Positions 58,365-64,000 of a stretch of 64,000 nt of DNA are shown here, in pieces. The stretch is taken from NCBI RefSeq assembly GCF_014280965.1, contig NZ_JACODZ010000002.1, forward strand, positions 558,001 through 622,000. The letters run 5' to 3'. Numbering within the stretch: the stretch's first letter is position 1; the number at the start of each line of letters is the position of its first letter. The notes under the pieces are model-generated. The model was not told the origin of the DNA. It saw only the letters and a program-made list of their open reading frames with translations, and searched no databases. The translations under genes and the position numbers were made by a program. Source of the stretch: Echinicola salinicaeni (GTDB lineage Bacteria; Bacteroidota; Bacteroidia; Cytophagales; Cyclobacteriaceae).

Positions 58365-59542
58365 TGCCCATGAAATCAAAAAAGAAAATTCTGGTTATTA
58401 CCCCTACATATACGATGCCTAGCTATCCTGCAAAAGGTCTCTATGTAAAAGAGCAGGCGCTATGTTTGATCAACGGAGGGATTTGTGATATAGAATTGAT
58501 TTTTATTGATAGAAAATCAAAACCTTTTCTAACATGTCTCAAAGTTTTTTTACAAAGGTTATTGCTCCGAAGTGTTTCATTAAAACAGATTGATGATAGG
58601 CCTGTTTGCTATTATATAGTGTTCCCTATTAATAGACGGATTCCTGACTTTTTGCTTCTAGGAATAGAAAAACAGTACTTAAAACTTATCAAAAAGGCAT
58701 ATTTACGTAAAGCGAATGCCCCTGATCTTTTACATGCGCATACAGGACTTCCTACTGGGCATTTTGCTCATGAATTAAGCAAGGATTTTGATTGTCCCTT
58801 TGTAATTACTGAACATAGTCCATTGATGTTTCATTTCGTTTCAAAATCACGGGGGGAAAAGGTTATTGAAGCCTTTGAGAGATCAAATTATGTAGCATCT
58901 CTTACAAACTTTCAAGACCAAATTCTGAAAAGACATTCAAGTGAGATTAATTCAATAATAATACCTAACCGTGTAGACGAAAATGTTTTCTATATTAACC
59001 CAAAAATAAGTAAGGATGATTGCTTCACTATTATTTCAGTTCTCTACTCAAACCCGGTAAAAGGAAGCAAGTATCTCTTTGAATGCTTTAAAAATTTGAT
59101 GAATTCGAATTTTAATTTCAAGTATATTATTGTTGGTGAAGGAATTGAAACAATGAAAAGCGATTGCAAGAAATTGGGTGTTTTTGAGTTAGGAGAATTT
59201 TATTTCAATTTGAATAATGTAGAACTAGCAAGGTTGTATAATAGATCAAACTTGTTTGTAAGTAGTTCGTTGTATGAAACATTTGGATTGGCTGCAAGAG
59301 AAGCGATGTTATCTGGAATTCCTGTATTGACGACAGATAATGGTGGAATTGTAGATAGTATCAATGAAAATACTGGACGTATTGTTCCTGTTAAGGATTC
59401 AAAGGCTTTAGCTGATAGTATCTGGAAGATATATGAAAACTATAATAATTACCAACCTGAATTAATAAGGAAACATATCATAAATGAATGTGGCACTGAA
59501 ACCTTTAGACAAAAAATGTCTCATTTTTACAGTATTGAATAA
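58364..59542 (+). CDS. Glycosyltransferase family 4
   Basis: 392 aa. N-terminal Rossmann start KKKILVITPTYTMPSYPAKG, LYVKEQALCLINGG and DLLHAHTGLPTGHFAHELSK; C-terminal GT4 signature SSLYETFGLAAREAMLSGIP, VLTTDNGGIVDSINENTGRI with the E-x7-E pair. GT-B fold, retaining. Paralogue of the next gene (59554-60729). Uses an unknown nucleotide sugar in polysaccharide synthesis. Confidence 0.88.
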   Translation: MPMKSKKKILVITPTYTMPSYPAKGLYVKEQALCLINGGICDIELIFIDRKSKPFLTCLKVFLQRLLLRSVSLKQIDDRPVCYYIVFPINRRIPDFLLLGIEKQYLKLIKKAYLRKANAPDLLHAHTGLPTGHFAHELSKDFDCPFVITEHSPLMFHFVSKSRGEKVIEAFERSNYVASLTNFQDQILKRHSSEINSIIIPNRVDENVFYINPKISKDDCFTIISVLYSNPVKGSKYLFECFKNLMNSNFNFKYIIVGEGIETMKSDCKKLGVFELGEFYFNLNNVELARLYNRSNLFVSSSLYETFGLAAREAMLSGIPVLTTDNGGIVDSINENTGRIVPVKDSKALADSIWKIYENYNNYQPELIRKHIINECGTETFRQKMSHFYSIE

Positions 59543-59553
59543 AACTTTGATTT

Positions 59554-60729
59554 TTGAAAAAGATTCTGATTATTCCATCTTGGTACCCTTCGAAGTTTAA
59601 ACCTTATTTGGGATTATACTTTTTAGAACAAGCCCAATTCTTAAATGAGAAAAAAAGTATTGATATTTCGATACTATTTGGGTGTAAAAGTTCCTTTCCA
59701 TTGGTCAAGTGGGGTCTTGTTTTTATAAATGCTTTTATATTTAGAAAGTTGAAATTGAGTAAGTGTGAGATTTTCAACCATCCTCCAAAATATGAATTTT
59801 CAATACCTGCAAACAGAAGAATTCCTGATTTTCTTCAATTATGGTTGGAAAGACTATTGTATAGAATTGCATTCAAAAATTACCAATTAAAAAGAAGTTT
59901 ACCTGACCTAATTCATGCCCAAAGTGGCATGGATGCCGCAATATATGCAAATGATATAGCTCAATTGGCAGGTTTACCATTAGTGATTTTAGAACATCAG
60001 GTTTTTGTGTTTCATTATTACACAAAGTTAAGAGCTAGATTGGTTCTAGATGCCTTTAAAGATGCTTCAAGAGTAGGTGCAGTTAGTTATGCAGAAAAAA
60101 GACAAATCCTAATGAATCAGCCAGATTGTAACCCCTTAATCATTCCTAATCTAATTGACGAAAATATTTTTCAGGTAGTGAATATGAAATATAATTCGTG
60201 CTTGAAAATAGTTACTATAATGTACGCTGATCATATAAAGGGATATGAAGTTTTTTTTAAGGCTATGCAATGCTTAAAAAAGGAAAAGGTTGAGTTTAAA
60301 TTTACAGTGGTTGGAAAACCTTGGAAAAATGGGATTAATGTCTTTGAAAAAATTTGTAATGAATTCGATTTAATGAATAATGCCATTTTTATCGATAGAC
60401 TCCAAAGAGATGCAATTCCGAAGTTTTATCAAGATTTTAATGTATATGTATGTACTTCAGATTTTGAATCTTTTGGAATTGCTCCTAGAGAAGCAATGAT
60501 GTGTGGCTTGCCTGTTGTTACTACGGCTAATGGCGGGGTTGAAGAAATTATAAATGATAATACTGGATTTATCGTACCATTGAGAGACCATAAGGCTATT
60601 GCTGATGCCATCTTAAAAATAAAAAATAATGAACAGAATTATGATCCATTCACAATTAGAGAAAATACTAAAAGAAATTGTGGGGCAGATGCTTTCATAA
60701 CAAATATGTGGCAATTATATGAGGTTTAA
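59554..60729 (+). CDS. Glycosyltransferase family 4
   Basis: 391 aa with a TTG start at 59554 (MKKILIIPSWYPSKFKPYLG), no better ATG nearby. LPDLIHAQSGMDAAIYANDI and EHQVFVFHYYTKLRARLVLD are followed by the GT4 C-terminal signature CTSDFESFGIAPREAMMCGL, PVVTTANGGVEEIINDNTGF. Related to 58364-59542 over its whole length, suggesting tandem duplication and divergence to add consecutive sugars. Confidence 0.87.
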   Translation: MKKILIIPSWYPSKFKPYLGLYFLEQAQFLNEKKSIDISILFGCKSSFPLVKWGLVFINAFIFRKLKLSKCEIFNHPPKYEFSIPANRRIPDFLQLWLERLLYRIAFKNYQLKRSLPDLIHAQSGMDAAIYANDIAQLAGLPLVILEHQVFVFHYYTKLRARLVLDAFKDASRVGAVSYAEKRQILMNQPDCNPLIIPNLIDENIFQVVNMKYNSCLKIVTIMYADHIKGYEVFFKAMQCLKKEKVEFKFTVVGKPWKNGINVFEKICNEFDLMNNAIFIDRLQRDAIPKFYQDFNVYVCTSDFESFGIAPREAMMCGLPVVTTANGGVEEIINDNTGFIVPLRDHKAIADAILKIKNNEQNYDPFTIRENTKRNCGADAFITNMWQLYEV

Positions 60730-60732
60730 AGG

Positions 60733-61659
60733 ATGGAATTAAAAGTATCGGTAGTAATTCCAGTATATAATGCGGAGAAATATCTAGAAGAGGCGGTTAA
60801 ATCTGCAGTATTTTTAGACGAAGTTATTGAGATTTTAATTGTCGATGACTTATCTGAAGATAATTCACTTAAGGTTGGAAAATTGTTAGAACAAGAATTT
60901 GAAAAAGTAAGAGTAATTCCCAATTCCAAAAAACTATTTGCGGCAGGTTGCAGAAATATTGCTATTAAATCGTCGAAAGGTGATTTAGTGGCTTTTTTAG
61001 ATGCGGATGATTGGTATTATGAAAATAGGTTTAAAAGAGATCTCGAGATTTTCCGTAATGACTCAAGAGCAAGAATAACCTATAATTTTTCAACTATCAA
61101 TTTCCCAAATGGAGGTATTATTCCCTATGGGGAAAAAAAAGATTTAATGACATTCTTACCACAAGAAGCGGATAATTCGGAAGCATATGAATTTGCTATT
61201 AATAAAGATTTAGTTTTAGGGCATGTGAATGCTAATACAGTTCATAAAGAGGTTTTTAATAATGGAGATTTCTGGGATGACCGTTTAAAAGTCCATGCTG
61301 ATACTGAATTTTGGTGGAGATTAAATAGAAAGTATAAGTTTCATGCATCAGAATTAGAACAACCAGTATCAGCCGCTCGTAGACATGACCATAATACGAT
61401 TTATAAGAAGTCAATAAAAACTAAAACAATAATGTTATTGGTTTGGGTTGATAATATAGGTTTAGAAAATTTATATGAATTTGAAAAAAAGGCCTTGATA
61501 TATCATTTGGCAAGGGCAATTACAAATCCAATAAAAAATAATTTTATCAGGAAATTAATACTTCATGGTGGACAGCTGTTTGTAGGTTTAATAAAACCAT
61601 TTTTTATACCAGTTTTTTATAAATGGGGAATGAATAGATATAAACTTTATAGGGATTGA
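60733..61659 (+). CDS. Glycosyltransferase family 2
   Basis: 308 aa. MELKVSVVIPVYNAEKYLEE, AVKSAVFLDEVIEILIVDDL and DXD in VAFLDADDWYYENRFKRDLE show a GT-A fold. The catalytic region VHADTEFWWRLNRKYKF follows, with a basic C-terminus containing weak hydrophobic segments (LFVGLIKPFFIPVFY) that may touch the membrane. Stop shared with the next start. Confidence 0.87.
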   Translation: MELKVSVVIPVYNAEKYLEEAVKSAVFLDEVIEILIVDDLSEDNSLKVGKLLEQEFEKVRVIPNSKKLFAAGCRNIAIKSSKGDLVAFLDADDWYYENRFKRDLEIFRNDSRARITYNFSTINFPNGGIIPYGEKKDLMTFLPQEADNSEAYEFAINKDLVLGHVNANTVHKEVFNNGDFWDDRLKVHADTEFWWRLNRKYKFHASELEQPVSAARRHDHNTIYKKSIKTKTIMLLVWVDNIGLENLYEFEKKALIYHLARAITNPIKNNFIRKLILHGGQLFVGLIKPFFIPVFYKWGMNRYKLYRD

Positions 61660-62528
61660 TATATTTTTCGATTATAATTCCAGTTTATCAGGACGCTGAT
61701 AGGTTACATAAACTTTTAAAAGCACTGGATAAACAAACTTTAGATGTTAATTATTGGGAAGTAGTCATAGTTAACAATGATTCAAAGAACCCCTTGAGTA
61801 TTGAAGTAGATTTTATGTTTTCATGGCAGATTATTCAAGAAACTACGCCTGGATCGTATGTTGCAAGAAATACAGGCATTGAAGTTGCTAAAGGGAAAAT
61901 CTTGGCGTTTATAGATGCGGATTGTATACCAGATGAAAATTGGATATTAAATGCCTACAAATATTTTGAGAGAGACATAAATAGGGAAATAGGTGTTCTC
62001 ACTGGCTCTGTACCTTTATTTTTTAAAAATGTAAATTCCTTGTCTCCAACAGAAGTCTATGAAAAATATACAGGCTTTACCACTGAAGCATATGCCAGAG
62101 AAGGTCATGCCATTACCGCCAACTGGTTTTCCTATAAAGATGTGATCGAGGAATTTGGAGGTTTTAATGCGGCATTAAAATCAAATGGAGATTCAGATTT
62201 ATCAGGAAAGATCAGCTCCAAATATAAGATTGTGTATAAAGAGGATATCATTGTAAATCATCCTGCAAGGTATCATACAGAGGACTTGGTAAATAAATAT
62301 AGAAGATTATTAGGTGGTGCATATACCAGAAGGTTTCAGGAGAATAAATGGTCATTTACTCCCCATGTTTTGAACTTTATTTTAAGGAGGTATAGGTTCT
62401 CATTGAAGAAATTCTTTACTGTTCCAATTAACGAGTCTTGGGCCATCTTTAAAGTTTGTACTGCCATTAATTTAGGGGCAGTTCAGGAATATTTTAATTT
62501 GATCAGAGGTGGAGAGACGAAGAGGTAA
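61656..62528 (+). CDS. Glycosyltransferase family 2
   Basis: 290 aa from a TTG start overlapping the previous stop by 4 bp (MIYFSIIIPVYQDADRLHKL). GT-A blocks YWEVVIVNNDSKN, PGSYVARNTGIEVAKGKILA, FIDADCIPDENWILNAYKYF (DXD) and FNAALKSNGDSDLSGKISSK are present. The VARNTGIE motif is typical of GT2 rhamnosyl- or related transferases. The end of the AT-rich cluster core is at 62528. Confidence 0.87.
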   Translation: MIYFSIIIPVYQDADRLHKLLKALDKQTLDVNYWEVVIVNNDSKNPLSIEVDFMFSWQIIQETTPGSYVARNTGIEVAKGKILAFIDADCIPDENWILNAYKYFERDINREIGVLTGSVPLFFKNVNSLSPTEVYEKYTGFTTEAYAREGHAITANWFSYKDVIEEFGGFNAALKSNGDSDLSGKISSKYKIVYKEDIIVNHPARYHTEDLVNKYRRLLGGAYTRRFQENKWSFTPHVLNFILRRYRFSLKKFFTVPINESWAIFKVCTAINLGAVQEYFNLIRGGETKR

Positions 62529-62840
62529 ACGTCATTGTGGATCGGTCATTGCGAGAGGCATAAATGATTTGATATAATCAAAGAGTCGTTGAATGCCCCG
62601 AAGCAATCCTACCTACTGAAGTCGGGATTGCTTTATTCCGCTAAAGCTTCATTCGCAATGACGAAGGCGATGGCGGGACTGCCGCGCTCACTTTGGTCGC
62701 TCGCAGTGACGTCTCCGTTATTGCGACGAGAATAAATAACAATATATATCCAAAAGAGTTTTAGAGAGACCCGAAGCAATCTTATCTACCGAAAATGGGA
62801 TTGCTTCGTCCTCGTACCTTGTCCTTGCAATGACGCAAAT
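62529..62840. repeat. ATTGCG-type dispersed repeats, tandem copies
   Basis: Three consecutive GTCATTGCGA / TCGCAATGACG units, forward and inverted, with GAAGCAATCCTACC, GGGATTGCTTTATTCC, GCAGTGACGTCTCC and GGGATTGCTTCGTCC. The units face each other, forming long imperfect hairpins. No gene. Confidence 0.7.
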
Positions 62841-63791
62841 ATGAACCCATTAGTATCCATCATCATCCCGGTTTATAATAAAGCAGCTTTTGTGGCAGAG
62901 ACCATAGAGTCTGCCTTGGCACAAACATATCCTCATAAGGAGATCATCTTGGTCAATGATGGTTCTATGGATAATTCCTTTCATATTTTAAGGCAATATC
63001 AAGGCAAGCATCCTGAAAAGATTACTTTGATTGATCAGGCAAATCAAGGAGTATCTGCAGCCACCAATAAAGGAATTAGGGAAGCTAAGGGCGATTATAT
63101 TCAGTTTTTAGATGCAGATGATATACTATCACCTGATAAAATAGAAAAACAGATAATCCTCCTAAAGAACACTGAAAAGAATGTGATCGCATCCTGTGAA
63201 TGGTTGATGTTTAGAGAAAATTCTGCAGACAGTTTTCATATCCCATACGGTGTGTTTAAGAATTTTGATAATGGGATGGACTTATTACTACACTTTTGGA
63301 ACCATCAGGAAATGCATCAACCTGCAGTATATCTAACACACAGGGATTTAATTGAATTAGCAGGACCTTGGGACGAATCTTTATCTATCAATCAAGATGG
63401 GGAGTTTTTTTGTAGGGTATTATTAAAAGGAGGTATTATAAAGTATGAGGAAAAGGGAAAGGCGTATTACCGTATTCCAGGAGAGACCAATGTGTCCCAA
63501 CAAAAAAGCCCAAGAGCCTGGTCTTCCTTATTGGATTCGTATCAATGCTATGAAAAGGAAGTACTAAAAGTAGAGGATTCTCCAAGAGTAAGAAAAGCAC
63601 TTAAGAAAGTATACCAAAAGTTTATTTACGATGTGTTTCCGGAGCATTTAGATTTAATTGCTAAAGCTGAAAACCATATTCAGAAATTGGGGATCTCAGA
63701 AAAGACCTATATTGGCGGCCCCAAATTCCAAACCTTATCCAAATACCTAGGCTTTAAAAATGCCTTAAGGTTGAAACGGTTTTTGTCCTAA
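62841..63791 (+). CDS. Glycosyltransferase family 2
   Basis: 316 aa. MNPLVSIIIPVYNKAAFVAE, IILVNDGSMDNSFHILRQYQ, GVSAATNKGIREAKGDYIQF and LDADDILSPDKIEKQ (DXD) show a GT-A fold; WDESLSINQDGEFFCRVLLK matches the block in 55686-56669. It has higher GC than its upstream neighbours and is set apart by a 312-bp repeat stretch, so it may have been added separately to the locus. Confidence 0.88.
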   Translation: MNPLVSIIIPVYNKAAFVAETIESALAQTYPHKEIILVNDGSMDNSFHILRQYQGKHPEKITLIDQANQGVSAATNKGIREAKGDYIQFLDADDILSPDKIEKQIILLKNTEKNVIASCEWLMFRENSADSFHIPYGVFKNFDNGMDLLLHFWNHQEMHQPAVYLTHRDLIELAGPWDESLSINQDGEFFCRVLLKGGIIKYEEKGKAYYRIPGETNVSQQKSPRAWSSLLDSYQCYEKEVLKVEDSPRVRKALKKVYQKFIYDVFPEHLDLIAKAENHIQKLGISEKTYIGGPKFQTLSKYLGFKNALRLKRFLS

Positions 63792-64000
63792 GCGTCATTG
63801 CTAGTTTAGTACTTTATGTCATTGCGATCCCGGTCATCCGGGAGAAGCAATCCCGTTTTTAGAATGTGGGACTGCCATGGCTTCATACTTCCGCCTCACA
63901 GTGACGTTGAGCTATACTTCATTGCGAAGGGCATAAACGGAAGTGTTCCTTGATGACGAATTTGCAATGCCCTGAAGCAATCTCATATTCAAAAAGGGAG
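63792..64000. repeat. ATTGCG-type dispersed repeats at window end
   Basis: GCGTCATTGCTAG, TGTCATTGCGATCCCGG with GAGAAGCAATCCCG, and TTCATTGCGAAGGGC with TTTGCAATGCCCTGAAGC. No gene start seen before the window ends. Confidence 0.65.

Overview
The window looks like a chromosomal piece of a marine-type Bacteroidota, most likely family Cyclobacteriaceae (Echinicola/Algoriphagus/Cyclobacterium-like; this is inference). Supporting signs are a SusC/SusD pair, a MauE-like plus small DUF6520-like gene pair, a TlpA protein with a DUF3738-like tail, a DUF3604/parvulin/HupE block, abundant short palindromic intergenic repeats and low-to-moderate GC. I saw no rRNA, convincing tRNA or CRISPR array.

Layout. 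1-7.0 kb: a cut-off lipoprotein gene, a three-gene minus-strand operon (DUF3604 lipoprotein, PpiC-type isomerase, HupE/UreJ-like membrane protein), an IS3-type orfA remnant, two predicted beta-barrel genes and a Crp/Fnr-type regulator. 7.0-14.1 kb and 20.3-32.9 kb: an accessory zone of small, mostly minus-strand, mostly unrelated genes (zeta-like kinase, MNT/HEPN toxin-antitoxin pair, AAA ATPase, lipoproteins, rhomboid protease, SAM methyltransferase with a saccharopine-dehydrogenase-like partner, XRE regulator, many unknowns). Many are separated by imperfect palindromes with integron attC architecture. In six cassettes the bases starting the cassette are the reverse complement of the 7-mer at its 3' end, which is the rule for integron gene cassettes. 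No integrase lies in the window, so this is best described as a candidate CALIN-like or sedentary cassette array. Three dispersed repeat families (A, B and C here) sit in or between the cassette boundaries, and a degenerate group II intron 3' end lies in one attC-like core. Between the two halves (14.2-19.9 kb) is a DNA-damage/mutagenesis block: SRAP protein, self-cleaving S24 repressor, Y-family polymerase and DnaE2-like polymerase.

33-49 kb: a TlpA/DUF3738-SusC-SusD uptake operon, a DUF6520-like and MauE-like pair, a Crp-like regulator, a four-gene phage-derived-looking operon (including a DUF5675-like and a possible holin gene), and long gene-poor stretches full of hairpin repeats. Copies of a roughly 230 bp element (element D) with several covarying helices lie at about 20.0, 33.9 and 47.1 kb.

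49.4-63.8 kb: an AT-rich plus-strand surface-polysaccharide locus with an SGNH-like protein, two methyltransferases, an O-antigen ABC exporter (Wzm/Wzt), an acetyltransferase and nine known or suspected glycosyltransferases. Two of these are paralogues of a family I could not name. The gene set fits ABC-transporter-dependent O-antigen or capsule synthesis.
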